DNA of 64,000 nucleotides from positions 81,151,863-81,215,862 of the forward strand of contig OZ038485.1 in assembly GCA_964036315.1 (NCBI GenBank), in the 5' to 3' direction. Source of the DNA: Acanthosepion esculentum (Eukaryota; Mollusca; Cephalopoda; Sepiida; Sepiidae). The translations under genes and the position numbers were made by a program. Positions 21,656-32,826 of this stretch are shown in pieces (positions within the stretch are counted from its first letter, which is position 1; every line of letters begins with the position of its first letter). Below the pieces are notes generated by a model. That model did not search any database. It was not told the DNA's origin and saw nothing but the letters and a program-made list of their open reading frames with translations.

Positions 21656-21689
21656 CGATAGATAAATTGTCGTTTAAATTACGCAGAAA

Positions 21690-22068
21690 TGAAAATAACA
21701 CTGGCATCTCATTTTTACAGATATATTTACCAAAATTACACAAAAATATCTTGAAATAATAAAGAGTAAATTCATTCAATAAAATCGACATTGACTTCGG
21801 AATCTTCTGCATATCTCCTTGTTTAAGTCGGTGAATGCTGTCATAATGTTTGCCTTCAGTTCATCTTTCATGTTACAAGGAGTTTTGTTGGTCTCTCGCT
21901 CAACTGCGCCCCGCTCATAATAAACAAGTGGGTTGCAGTCAGGGGAGATTGGTGGTGAGATGTAAGGAGTAATGTGAACGAAAGAAATTCTCCTGCTTGT
22001 GTGGCATGGTGCAGAGACCTGTTGCCAGACATAGGGTTTTCAAACAGTCACCCTTTTGACCCAGGGCA
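21690..22068 (-). pseudogene. Tc1/mariner-superfamily transposase C-terminus and 3' UTR
   Basis: The minus strand gives, across two frames, pieces equivalent to QQDSAPCH, a NFFR-HITPHL stretch, SPDCNPLVYYERGAVERETN, KTPCNMKDELKANIMTAFTD and RRFRSQC. This is the DD(D/E) end of a transposase whose consensus I know as SPDLNPxDYYVWGxVER. The non-coding end CATCTCATTTTTACAGATAT (21705 on) matches 33535-33597, the tail of another copy of the same family. Frameshifted and truncated at the 5' side. Confidence 0.7.
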
Positions 22069-22077
22069 GCACATAAA

Positions 22078-22286
22078 AAGAAATTAACAATACTTCACGA
22101 CAAAATCCATTTGAAAATGGCTAAAAAAACTGGCTGAAAGCGCCTGGAACAATGGAGACTATTTTGACACTCACTTGTTCCCACCAATCGAAAATATGTA
22201 AGAATATTAGAAAAACTAAATAAAAAATAATCAAATTTTCCTTGTCTGCCATATTCAATGAAAGATGTTTGAAAGAAAGGTTACTG

Positions 22287-22289
<3 letters not shown>
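22078..22289 (+). pseudogene. Penelope-like element 3' end fragment
   Basis: Aligns with 30062-30267 downstream of the GIY-YIG remnant: AAATTAACAATACTTCACG, a TTCCCACCAATCG block, AATAATCAAATTTTCCTT and GAAAGATGTTTGAAAGAAAG. Like that copy, it ends at a TA tract after GCCAATA/GCCTATA. Only the 3' untranslated part is left. Confidence 0.65.

Positions 22290-22338
<49 letters not shown>
22290..22338. repeat. (TA)n tract between two retroelement tails
   Basis: TA tract whose left side is a Penelope-like tail and whose right side is a SINE-2 tail. Confidence 0.95.
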
Positions 22339-22339
<1 letters not shown>

Positions 22340-22440
22340 TGTCATCCACAGACAGACTGTTTCGCTGTATCACAGCTCATCATTGTGGCTAGACGTCCGG
22401 TTGCCTCTGGCTAGAATCGAAAACCGGCTGAATTCGCTGG
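22339..22440 (-). repeat. SINE-2, copy 3 (tail and B box only)
   Basis: ATCCACAGACAGACTGTTTC followed by the CTAGACGTCCGGTTGCCTCT block and a decayed B box, aligned with 10812-10890. The A-box side is missing. Confidence 0.75.
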
Positions 22441-22619
22441 GGAAAAGAGGTGTAATCATACCAAGAAATTAAAATGTGGTTATAAAGTGGGGAATCATTC
22501 TATATTAAAATAATTATGCAAACTGATCCCTCAATTTGTGACCACTGTATTTTTCTTACATTTATATTCCAGCGTATGTAAATAAATTTAAAATACATGC
22601 CTGTGTAGCTAATCAGTAT

Positions 22620-23025
22620 TTGATTAATTGATTGACTAGTTTTATAGGCTTCTCAACACTTTGCCTGTTATTTGAAGCCAATATTTGTAGATTGTAACAA
22701 TTTTTATTTTAGATAATAATGATTTATTGATACAAATCTTAATCTTAGACCAGTAATTAAACAATATCAGCGAGTGAAGAGGTGGATTCATACCTTTCAC
22801 AAGGGTATTTGTGTATAAGTGAATATAACGAACCCGACTGGAACTGGAACGCGGCTCTCCGATTGCGAGCTATCACCCACTACACTACCCGCACATCCTA
22901 ACTTACAACACCTGATATTCACAAGCGGTCACCCACCTAGGAACTGACCAGGCCCAAGGTTGCTTAATTTCTGTGATCGTACGCGAACCTGTTGTTTCAA
23001 CATGATGTTGCCGTAAACGATATTA
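22620..23025 (-). repeat. SINE-1: chimeric 5S-tRNA SINE, copy 2
   Basis: In minus-strand order: a 5S rRNA-like module (23020 to 22900; GGTTCGCGTACGATCACAG, CTGGTCAGTTCCTAGGTGGG and CCGCTTGTGAATA). It is joined at about 22895 to a tRNA-like head with A box GGGTAGTGTAGTGGGTGATA and B box GTTCCAGTTCCAGTC. The body has TATGAATCCACCTCTTCACT, and the end has the family's shared AAATAACAGGCAAAG tail. Same module order and junction as 9470-9870. The 5S part is too diverged to be an rRNA gene. Confidence 0.8.
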
Positions 23026-23374
23026 GAGGAGCATTCAAAAAGTTCGTAAAGAAAAGCGTATCAAAAGAAAATATTTTCGCATTTGTTGGAAGGAAAACAA
23101 AATTGGACTTACGTCCTGTAACCTGTAATAACCAGAAGTATTTCGATGTAAAAGATTGAATATTGCGTCTGTTCAAAAAGAACCCTCTGAAAGGAACAAG
23201 AATCTTGCTAACATTGAAGCAAGATCTAAAATCAAATTAATTATAAATTTTGGTTAGAAGATAAATGAAGTTTTTGGCACTTTGAGAATAGATTATGGAA
23301 ACAATTCTCCGAAAAATCAGCAATTTACAATTATGCATCTCGTTTCAAAGAATAATGAGACTGAATTGTCGAAC
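23026..23374. other. Unannotated spacer with possible mariner end
   Basis: GAGGAGCATTCAAAAAGTTC at about 23030 resembles a mariner terminal repeat, but I found no partner. Confidence 0.25.
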
Positions 23375-23525
23375 GTATCGTCCGACGTGCGCAGACAGAA
23401 TGTCGAAGGGCAAAGTGTCGAAAGACAATATGAGAAATGGACAAAATTTCGAACAAAGTGTCGGACGGACTACATATCGAACAAAGAAAAATGTCAAATG
23501 AATAAAGTGGCGAATAAACTGAATT
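23375..23525 (-). repeat. Minisatellite, ~18-bp GTCGAACAAAGT-type unit
   Basis: Repeated blocks such as GTCGAAAGACAA, GTCGAAGGGCAAAGT and TCGAACAAAGTGTCG, period about 18-20 bp. The reverse complement of the same unit forms 24130-24350. Confidence 0.7.
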
Positions 23526-23563
23526 ATGAGGTAGGTACGTATTTACAGTCCTTAATGAATACA

Positions 23564-23565
<2 letters not shown>

Positions 23566-23625
<60 letters not shown>
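23566..23625. repeat. (TA)n tract
   Basis: About 30 TA copies. Confidence 0.95.
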
Positions 23626-23626
<1 letters not shown>

Positions 23627-23873
23627 TTTTTAAAAAATATGATTCCATCGCGGCACAGAAATTTCTGTTTCAAATCTGAAACTAAAGTTGTAAATTTAAT
23701 AATTAAAATTAAACTTAAAATCCAGAGTTGCTTTCCATTGTCAAGCGATGTTAGGAATAACTTTCTAAGGAATATTCCTTAATTTATAAGCGCAGACTAT
23801 CTTTAAATTATGAGTTATTAAGGTTAAGGAAAATTCAATTTAGAGGTGGTTGAGTTTTAACTTTCCTAGAGAA

Positions 23874-23875
<2 letters not shown>

Positions 23876-23953
<78 letters not shown>
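23876..23953. repeat. (TA)n tract
   Basis: About 38 TA copies. Confidence 0.95.
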
Positions 23954-23956
<3 letters not shown>

Positions 23957-24129
23957 AGACTCTCAATTCAATTTAGTCAAAAATAAAGCATAACCCAGCA
24001 CAAATCGGACCGCTAAACGATGATTATAGAGGCTTAATCACTTTAATTCTATTATTTGTTAGATGCCAAAGCTAAGCAATAAAATGTTTATAATAGCTTA
24101 ATTGATTATTGGAAACGAGGTTTTAAATC

Positions 24130-24350
24130 ATGACGATAGGTTCGTTTGACTTTGTTCAACATTTTGTTCATTTAAAACTTTGTCTTTTCGACATTATTAT
24201 GTCCATTCGTCATTTAGTCAGTTCGACTCTTTTTTCCCCGTTTAGCACTTTGTCCGTTCGACACTTTGTTCGTACGACATTTAGTCCGTTCGACACTTCG
24301 TTTGTTCGATATTTTGTCCATACGTCATTTTGTCTTTCGACACTCTGACT
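24130..24350 (+). repeat. Minisatellite, ~18-bp TTCGACACTTTGTCCG unit
   Basis: At least ten degenerate units (TTCGACACTTTGTTCG, TACGACATTTAGTCCG, TTCGACACTTCGTTTG). It is opposite in orientation to 23375-23525. Confidence 0.8.
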
Positions 24351-24859
24351 TCCTACCGCCAACAATCAACATCAGTTTGTGTGAAAAAAAATCGATGTTG
24401 TTCGAGATTTAATTTAGGTCCACTGATGATTATTTGCAGAAATAATAATAGTTAATTACTGAGGCATTGCAGATATTGCAACTTAAACGATTTTATTTCA
24501 AAAATTAAAGTCGAGCAAACAGCAAACATAAGGAAAGCGCCCAATGCAAGTTTTAAGTAAACGAGATGTAAGTCCTGGAAGTCATTCTTCGACGAACTAT
24601 AATTAGAGATGAAAGCTAGCTTAACCTGTATGATCCTGAATTCGATGCCCACTCAAAGTAATGTCTACCCTGAAGTGGAATGGGACCAGTCAAAGCAAAA
24701 GTAAACCAGTCAAGAATAGAGTTTTCGGCGACAGTTTTCTGAGTGCATTTTAACATCTGGTTATTACGAAATAGCTTTGAGAAAATTAACTAAAGATAAG
24801 CTAAAAAACATTTTTAAAAAGAACCGTAGAAGGTTTAATCAGAGAATCCCTTTCCACCA

Positions 24860-25200
24860 ATGCATTACTCCCCGCACTGCCCATTCTTATCATCAAACCA
24901 TTTTTTGATGAAAGAAATGGGTAGTGGGAAGAGAATTTACGAGAATTCCGGTGGGAAATATAACTTGAAGAGAAAATAATGTCCTAATCAAGATGTTAAT
25001 TCTCCATATTACATCAAACAAAAGATTAGAAAGTCAACCCTCATCGATAGTGAAAGGGCTATAACAGCTACTGGACTTGAGAAACCTATTTTCCTGAAAA
25101 GTTGTTTTACAAAAACAGCAGTATAATCAATGAATATCTAATGTTTCCTTATAAGGAAACGGCTAATATTACCATTACCATTACAGTCCTGTTTAAGCAA
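24860..25200 (+). repeat. Dispersed repeat Q, copy 1
   Basis: Shares AATCAAGATGTTAATTCTCC, the GCTACTGGACTTGAGAAACC block and CGGCTAATATTACCATTAC with 31290-31650, and in reverse with 36100-36320. Function unknown. Confidence 0.6.
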
Positions 25201-26005
25201 ATCTAATTTTACTATATTTTCTAACTTTAAAGCATATTTGAAATGTACCTATCTTGAGACCATTAATGACCATAGAAATGACTGATTTCAAATCGTTAAT
25301 TTCTCAGTTTTTCTTGTAAAAATCGATGGTATCATAGCTTCCAGAAATACTTGATGTTGATAGAAGCTTATGTGGAAATTTAAACCTTATACTTAAAAAA
25401 AGTTTACGCTTCATTCCATTTTCCACGAATATTTTGAATAATTCTCGGGTATTTTATTTCTTTTTTTTTTCTTTTTACAAATATTCATCCACGCAAGCCC
25501 AAGATCCACTCGAGTTTCAGGGTTACTCTGTAGTATTGTAAAAGCCTCGGAGATTTTAGAAGTATAGAGTAGAAGTAGACTTTGAAAGGAACCGGAAACC
25601 CAATCCTAAACAAGAAAAATGGTATAAACCTCTACTCTACTGTCCAAAATACCGGGGAGGAGTGTGAAGCAAATCTATCTACTCGTATTGGGAGAGGAAA
25701 AAATAATTTGTGAATAAAATTCTGGTGTTCAGGCGGAGACGTTTGAAGTTTAGATTTGGAAAAAGATTTTAGAAGGAACCGGAAACACAATCCAAAGCAG
25801 GAAAAAAAATCAGTATAATAAATTGCAGAGTCTAGACATTGCATTGAAGAAAACCGGGATAAAATATTGATGGGCAAATAGAATAAGATGAATTTAGAAG
25901 AATGAGAGGGTGTGAGGTTCCATGTGTACGAATCGGGGTAGGATAGGTGTCGTTAAAGGAAGGATTAGCTCAGAATACATGTTTTAAGTAGAGTTAGTTA
26001 GGGAA
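25201..26005. other. Spacer with a 45-bp direct repeat
   Basis: GGAACCGGAAACCCAATCC (about 25588) and GGAACCGGAAACACAATCC (about 25777) head two similar 45-bp blocks about 190 bp apart. No coding signature recognised. Confidence 0.5.
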
Positions 26006-27329
26006 CTGTCAGCGTGATATTAGCTATTAAGTTTTAATTTACGTTAAAATATCCTCTATCTAAATAGCAATTAATCAATTAAGTTATATAACGTATCATC
26101 GAACATTTTCTCGATTGGAATAAATACAAGATCAATCAAGGCCTGAGGCTATATAAAACGGACTCTTCAGGAGTAGTCTGGGCCTTTACAGCCATCTCCG
26201 CCACCAGAGAGGAGAAAGGGAATAAGGAGAGCGAATGACGGTCCCTATGCTCGGGTGCGAGCGGGTGACGATGACAGAACGGAAGTAAATATTTAACCAA
26301 TTAACCATGTCATAAATGCTTGTCAATAGCAGCTGAGCTAGAGAATTTGTAATGACTGATAAGTGCTATCATCCGATGTACTGACGAGTGAATTTTATTT
26401 GCTTTATCGTGCAGTATTTTTAATTCACTTGACGCGTATTGATGTAGGGAATGAATATAAAGTTAATTATTGAACAAAAACAACTTTCTTTTATCAAAGC
26501 AGAAAGAAAGACGATATCAAATATTTCAAAGGTAAATCATCTCAAATCTCTGACCTAAATTGAGATCCATCGACCGTAAAATGAAGAGACGAAGAAAAAT
26601 CACACGTATAGTTGAATTTATTCTATCGGTATTATAACATGAATTCGGGAAGATTTCATATTTTTACCGATTTTAAAAGATCGCATTATGTATGGTAGTC
26701 AACCTGGCGTGATTTTGCAATAGACAGATCAATTTATAAGACCTTTTTTTTATGATACTTACTCTTATACCTGACCTTGATCCACAAACGCGGTCACACT
26801 TCATAAATAGACAATTCATTTTAGCATAAGAAGACCTTGGACTTAGAAATTAAACCTAGTCAGTAAAATTAGGTCAATGTTACCAGATAGTAGAATTGAC
26901 CTGCTCCATATAAATGTGAACATTATTCTTTTAGTTTCCCAGAAAGCAGATGATATGTTTAGAAGAAAATAAACAGCTATAGTCTGTGCTAGAAACAAGT
27001 CTGTTAATTCAACTAGAAAGAGTTGAAATATTTTTCAGTGTATGTTCACTGTGGCTGACATCTGCTTAAAAGAGAAAACGTCAGAAACCTACTGTTTGGA
27101 TATTTTATCTATGTTTACTTAGCTATACTAATCAGATTGACCCTCGTACATAACATTTGCACAAATGAACAAGTATTTATTAAGTTCTGCTTTTGGGGAT
27201 ACTTTGGTCGTTCGTATAATCACGCAGATACAAATATACTGTCTCGAGAATCTTCTAAGACAACGTCTACTTTTAAAGTAATCATCACGACAGCACACAT
27301 TCTTTGTTTTATGTGCCATGTCCTTTCAG
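26006..27329. promoter_or_regulatory. Possible LTR-like or promoter-like stretch, then spacer
   Basis: A clean TATATAAAACGG box at about 26152 is followed by an unusually GC-rich 120 bp (26180-26280). It sits between AT-rich flanks, and a TGTCAGCGTGAT start lies at about 26007. This layout fits an LTR promoter, but I could not define both ends or a target duplication. Nothing is recognised from 26480 to 27329. Confidence 0.25.
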
Positions 27330-27720
27330 GACGTGAGCGATCAATGGATCTCCCCTCCCTCTATCCCTTGCAGCTCTCAACAAGTTCCTTCCCTCTGCTT
27401 CGTTCCCCAGACCACGTTCTGTTATCCATTTGCTTAAGGCCGCTAGGTATGTCACGCGTTGTTTCCCCTTGTCTCTCTTTCCCTCTATTCAACCCGTGAG
27501 TATCAGATTCCCCAGGAACCTCCTTTTTAATTATGTGTCGCAGAAACTTCAGCTGCATTTCCCTGATGTTAAGTATATGACTCCTCCTTGTTTGCAACCT
27601 CTTTAAGATCTCATCGTTGCTCAGTATCCTTCTGTAGAACTACATCTCTGACGCCTCGAGTCTCTTCTTCATCTTTGAGGAAATCGCCCAACATTCGCTA
27701 CTGTAAAGCACATACGTAAA
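27330..27720 (-). pseudogene. LINE-B RT C-terminal fragment
   Basis: The minus strand contains NIREMQLKFLRHIIKKEVPG then ESDTHGLNRGKERQG. This is the 'RQLKFLGHIMRKEGLENLxLTGxIEGKR' block in two frames, preceded by a degraded SSKMKKRLEASE/YRRIL stretch and followed by LKQMDNRTWSGE. Stops and frameshifts throughout. Confidence 0.75.
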
Positions 27721-28012
27721 AACTACAAGGCTGTCTCCAAGTTGGGGAGATTATAGCACATATTTGGTCTGGTAATAGGATAATATGAATCCGTTAATAA
27801 AGGACCTGGTGTCGGGAAGAAGAAGTAAAAAAACATACCCCTTAAAATATATTTCTATTTGAAAATGTATCCTTATTACTACGCACTTTCTTCCCCCTCT
27901 TTTTGCGCCTTGATTCATTGAATTTAACAGGCTGTTTTATTTCCGTCAGTGAATGCTTCTCTCTTTCTATTATTTAGCAATCTATAATTCTACCCTCCTC
28001 CCTAACTATCCA

Positions 28013-28015
<3 letters not shown>

Positions 28016-28097
<82 letters not shown>
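28016..28097. repeat. (CT)n then (TA)n microsatellite
   Basis: About 38 bp of CT then 42 bp of TA. Confidence 0.95.
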
Positions 28098-28099
<2 letters not shown>

Positions 28100-29150
28100 T
28101 TTTCTCCTTGTCATACTTTCGCATCTTATTCTCGCATAGAATTTATGATTTATAACGTTTCGCTTCATTACCAACTTTCTCTTTTCTCCTCACTTTTGAA
28201 TAATTCATTCTTTCTCTCCTCTCCTTCCCTTTGGTATCCTGCTAAAAAAACAAAAAAACAAACAAAAACAGCGTAGAATGATGAAAATAGGCCCCAAACA
28301 TAATAAAAATATTTTTTATCGACAAAATGTTTATGTTATTATTCAGAGGAAAGACGAAAGTATTTTTCTATCTTTTTATTCATTTTTTAAATACTTTAAC
28401 ACGTTCGAAATTTTGTTTAAAAACCTTGGGGTTTGTTTTGCGTTAGAGGTCAACGTAATATTTACGATCGATGTGTTTTAACGCCTTTTTCCCAGTGAAA
28501 AACACATTGATTTGGAAGTTCTTCAAAAATCAAATAATTGTTGGATTTTTAATGAAACTTTCAGGACTTATTCACAAATGAATGAAATTATTTTTTTTAT
28601 ATCTTTATATCTTTTTTTTAGAAAATATTGGTAAAAATATTTTCATTTTTACATATTTTACCTCCCACACTCACACACCTACTTAATTTCATGAAAATTT
28701 GAGAAATTAAATTTTCATCCAAAAATTAGTTTTATTAGAGAAAAGCAGGACTCCTCAATTTTCTTTTTCAAACTGCTACTCATTTCCCGAAAACTTGCTC
28801 TGAATCGTAAAATTGAAAAAAGCAATAAATCTGACAGTATTTAATTCGAAAAATCTTTTAATTGCTTTTATAATTAAGATTTACTAAGGACACTATTGTC
28901 ATAAGAAAAAAAATCGATAAATAATGAATTTTTACAAGAATTGTTTTCATTATTTTTTAAATTTTAATTATAATAATTTACTATAATTTTTTTAAAAATC
29001 ATTTTAAATTCTACATTAGTTTAATATCTTTAGGTTATATTGCTATTAAGTGAAAAATATATTTACTAATCAAAATTTGAAAAGCTTAATACAAATCATT
29101 CTGCACCAAAATTTTAAAAATAATTTTAAAATTTTTAAATATCTCTCTCT
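28098..29150. other. AT-rich unannotated region
   Basis: About 1 kb of AT-rich DNA. No repeat or gene recognised. Confidence 0.35.
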
Positions 29151-29154
29151 ATTT

Positions 29155-29295
29155 CTGAGATGATGTATTGTAATTGTTTACATTGTTCGGACTGTTGTCC
29201 TCATCTTTATTGCCATATTCAGGACGTTTCGGTTGTTGTACGCTTCGGCCTTCGTCAGGTGATTGGAATTTCGAACAGAACCTTTTATATTCCCA
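29155..29295 (-). repeat. SINE-4 fragment with the best-kept hammerhead-like motif
   Basis: Read on the minus strand: TGTTCGAAATTCCAATCAC, then CTGACGA (29252-29258), AGGCCGAAGCG...CAACAACC, GAAACGTCC (29222-29230), and a downstream block ending GGACAACAGTCCGAACA. The first and last pieces can pair (TGTTCG with CGAACA), as can GTCC with GGAC. These are the positions of stems I and III of a hammerhead, with CTGANGA and GAAA as core. Stem II is weak in this copy. Confidence 0.4.
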
Positions 29296-29462
29296 AATAT
29301 TCCTGAGTGAGCTAAAACACATAAAACAAAAGTTAGTCAATAATAATTTTCAAAAGTACATCATCGATAAACAAATAAAATTATTTTTACAAAAAAAAAA
29401 TACACGTCACAGGTAATAAAAATGCCGCGAAATAAAACATCAACATATTTTACTGCAACCAG

Positions 29463-30264
29463 ATGCACAATAATTATAAGCAGGACGATTTCGCTATACG
29501 AATGATCATTAAAGACCTTATTTTTGCCGTAATTCCCGAAAAATATGTAAATTTTATAATATATTACAGAAAATTAAAAACCGCAAACCTTGTCACTAAT
29601 CAAAATAACCTCATCAAATCTAAACTAGCGATAACAAATATAGTCTACCAACTTCAGTGCCCTGTACAAAACTATGTTTCTTATAATAAATCAAATACCT
29701 GTAACGGAGATATTGCCACCTATTTGAGTAGACACCTCACATGTCACTTGCTAAAAATGCTAGATCTCCACAATTTACAAGAAATCTTAAGAAAAATTCT
29801 GGTTGAAAACACTAAAATTCTATATAAATCACATTACCGGAAACATCTCGCTATAAGAGAGGTCCTGTGTACTAAACATTTCTCTCTCGCTATCAATCTC
29901 ACCTTATTTAACAGTGGGTATGGTGTTATGAAAGTTTTAAAAAATAGAAAGACGTTCACGCGAAATTCAACAGTGCTCAACAAACGAAGGTTTGGAATAA
30001 ACGCCCATTATAGTATTCAATACAACATAAAAATACATCTTAAAAAGTCAAATATGAAGATAAATTAACAACACCTAAAACAAAACCCATTGAAAATTGT
30101 GAATGAAGTGGCCCAAAACCTATGGACATATTCTGTACTCGTTTAATCCCACCAAACGGAAAAATGTAAAAATGTAAAAACGCCGGAAAAAAATAAATAA
30201 AAAATTAATTAAATTTTCCTAATATGTTATATTTAACGAAAGATGTTTAAAAGAAAGGTTGATG

Positions 30265-30267
<3 letters not shown>
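29463..30267 (+). pseudogene. Penelope-like element: GIY-YIG endonuclease remnant and 3' end
   Basis: A 201-residue open frame (29463-30068) resembles the C-terminal GIY-YIG endonuclease of Penelope-like retroelements. Residues about 59-63 NIVYQ with LQCPVQNYVSY correspond to 'NVVYxxxCPxxxCxxxYIG', about 80-95 YLSRHLTCHL to the 'TLxxRLxxHL' helix, and about 107-118 LQEILRKILVEN with ILYKSHYRKHLAIREVL to the conserved 'ILxENTxILxxxxxxxxLxIxEAL' end. The YIG triad is lost (SYNKSN), so catalysis is unlikely even though the frame is open. The RT domain is absent. The 200 bp after the stop match 22078-22289 and end in a TA tract. Confidence 0.7.

Positions 30268-30333
<66 letters not shown>
30268..30333. 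repeat. (TA)n tract
   Basis: TA tract joining the Penelope-like tail to the palindrome-family tail. Confidence 0.95.
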
Positions 30334-30336
<3 letters not shown>

Positions 30337-30475
30337 GAAATATAGTCTTAAAATGTGCTATATTTATGGGATAAAGTGTTCAATATCAGAGATAGAGCGT
30401 GTGTAAATATAAAAGTGAACATAGAAGTCATCACTGAGAGGCGACATTCTGTTTCATGCTAGATGCAATCGTCAG
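30334..30475 (+). repeat. Palindrome-family repeat, copy 3
   Basis: Reverse-oriented match to 12202-12340: GAAGAAATATAGTCTTAAAA, the CTCAATATCAGAGATAGAGC-like block (here TTCAATATCAG) and GCGACATTCTGTTTCATGC. It begins at a TA tract, as the other copies end at one. Confidence 0.75.
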
Positions 30476-30582
30476 GTCACGAGAGCTGTTATTTTTCTCG
30501 GCTATTTATATATACGGGTCAGTGGTGCATTGTGGGTAGTCTATTTTGTCGGTTATTTTACCGGAAGTCGTTTATTTGTTTA

Positions 30583-30725
<143 letters not shown>

Positions 30726-30759
30726 ATTGATGGAATTTTCAGTTGTCTTCAACGTATGA

Positions 30760-31090
30760 AGATCCAATAATCCAGGACACAAAACTGAACAGTCAGACTA
30801 CTTGCACATAGGATTTTATTATAGTTGTGAACTCTGAGAATTCCATGGAAGGAACATGTAAGCCACGGAGTAGTTTCGAGGAAAATGGAAATAAAATGAA
30901 CAGAAAGAGACAGTTGAAAAAAGTGCCTGGAAAATTTTACACTCACAAATTACCTAGAGGTCAGAACCTGGTGATAAGGGATAGTAAAAAGACAAAAATT
31001 GCTTAGAGCTACAATGGAGAGAAAGTTATGGAAAACCATGATTGCCAACGCCCTGAAGAGACACAGCACCTCCCGAAGCCAATGTACTGG
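30760..31090 (+). pseudogene. LINE-B RT C-terminal fragment
   Basis: Frame pieces give IPWKEHVSHGVVSRKMEIK (the 'ISWxEHVSNxEVLxKMExK' block), LEILHSQIT, and after frame changes MERKLWKTMIANALKRHS, the 'RDRKLWRAMIAHVLKG' ending. It directly follows a TA tract. Confidence 0.7.
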
Positions 31091-31289
31091 TGATGAGGAG
31101 GCTATGACGAGGATATGTGTGTTCATAGTTGTGGCAAGAATGATGTTGAACAAAAAATCAAACTGTATACAAACGCTTTTTCTATGATTAATTGTTAAAA
31201 TTGCATTTGCGCGGGTGTAGTCAATGGATCTTAGCAAAGATTATCCTTCTTCCATCATTGTGTTATGGTGCTACAGAATCACAAACAAA

Positions 31290-31638
31290 GAATTAACATG
31301 TACCACGCCACTTGATGACTTTCAACGACAGCAAAAGCTAAAAATGGATATCACATGTCACTCGAAGAGATAATAATGACATGATCAAGATGTTGACGTT
31401 CCATATTAATGAAAAGAGAATGATGACATAAACAAGACGTTGTGCAACTGTCCCAAACAAAAGGCTAGGAATAAAATCTCGATCAAGCCTGGAAAGTTCT
31501 ACAACTGCTGCTGGACTTGAAAAACCTATTTTTCTTAAGGATTCTTTTAAAGTAAATGATTTTATAAATTTCAACTGACTCGGGCTACTCAGTCAGTGAA
31601 TGCCGAATGTTTCATGAAGCGGCTAATATTACAATTAC
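31290..31638 (+). repeat. Dispersed repeat Q, copy 2
   Basis: ATGATCAAGATGTTGACGTT, the GCTGCTGGACTTGAAAAACC block and CATGAAGCGGCTAATATTAC match 24860-25200. Confidence 0.65.
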
Positions 31639-31962
31639 AAGGGTGTTTCATTAAGACGGATCAAAGTCATCAGTAAATAAAACAGTGTTATTGGTGAAAT
31701 TTTATTTATTTCTCTATTGGATCATGTTATTTAAGTCGTGGCAATTATGTGTGAAAGATAATATCGCCCAAATGTCCGCCAAGGCTTCGGCGGATTTCGT
31801 CTCTGCATAGTTGCTCTTCGATCTCACCAATATGTCAGATCTCATCCTTCAGCTGTTAAATTTTTGTTAGCTTATTGGCATAGGCCCTACTGACTCCAAA
31901 GGAAGAAATCTAAAGGCGTCAAGTCGCACGATCGTGGTGGTCAATTGACCTCTCTGTTGCGA
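31639..31962 (-). pseudogene. Tc1/mariner-superfamily transposase C-terminal fragment
   Basis: The minus strand matches the 'WPPRSCDLTPLDFFLWG' end of an animal DDE transposase: GQLTTTIVRLDAFRFLPLES, then SQKFNS, MRSDILVRSKSNYAETK and ALADI. The element edge GGGTGTTTCATTAAGACGG lies at 31640. Frameshifted. A relative lies at 52334-52760. Confidence 0.6.
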
Positions 31963-32826
31963 CCTGGGAACTTCTTATTCAAATTCTGTTTGAACGTCCA
32001 TTTTTGTAATCGGCTTCGATAACTTTAACTTTAATTGATTGTTAATCTTTCCATGGTTGAAATTGCCAAAGACTTAAGTTGGTGAATCTGAAAGAAAAAG
32101 AAAAAAATCGTTAGACGCTTAAACTTAATTCACATTTAAAGTCGAACCAAGTTATTGGAACATCCTTTACCATTGGCAAAGACGAGTATAGTTATATTCA
32201 AAGCAAGCAGTGTTATTCCAGTTAACGTTCATGATAAGTAGAATGTCACATATTAAACGAAAATCGCTAAGTTGTCACCAAGAAATGTCCATCAGACCAT
32301 GAAGGAATCGAATGGGATTGGGGTGAAAGCTATTGCAAATGTACATAGGTACACACACTAACACACATATAGAGAAATTGATGGAATAGAACAGACTGTG
32401 ATATATAGAGAGGCGAACAGACAGAATTTCTCAAGAACGTTTTTGTAAATACGAATTTGTGTATGTTTTATTTAAGCTAAAATTTATGTATAATAAAGTT
32501 TGACATTGCAGTTACGACTGAGTAGTGAGTTCGAACCTCAAAGGGTATTTCACACTTTTTTCCTACGCTATATCTAAGCTACACTTAGAAAATTAAGATA
32601 AAGTTTGCCACGGTTATTTTGTACATATACAACTTCGTTTTTTCCTTCATTCCTGGTATTTTGGGTTGGAATTGGTCGTTTTCATTTAGTGGCATACCAA
32701 CCTTTATGGGATATTAATGGCGAAATCTAAATAATTTGTACGCAATTTTATGGTTTCAGCTGCAGGATTCAATTGATAAATTGGGGTTCAAAATTACGCA
32801 AATATTAAAATAACACGGTATTTACA
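31963..32826. other. Unannotated spacer with SINE-5 tail trace
   Basis: TTTAGTGGCATACCAACC with ATTAATGGC at about 32690-32740 is a decayed SINE-5 tail on the minus strand. A B-box-like GAGTTCGAACCTC at 32530 has no A box at proper distance. Confidence 0.35.

Noticed and set aside
23282..23782. 166-codon plus-strand frame
   Set aside because: It runs through a minisatellite and a TA tract. No homologous domain is recognised.
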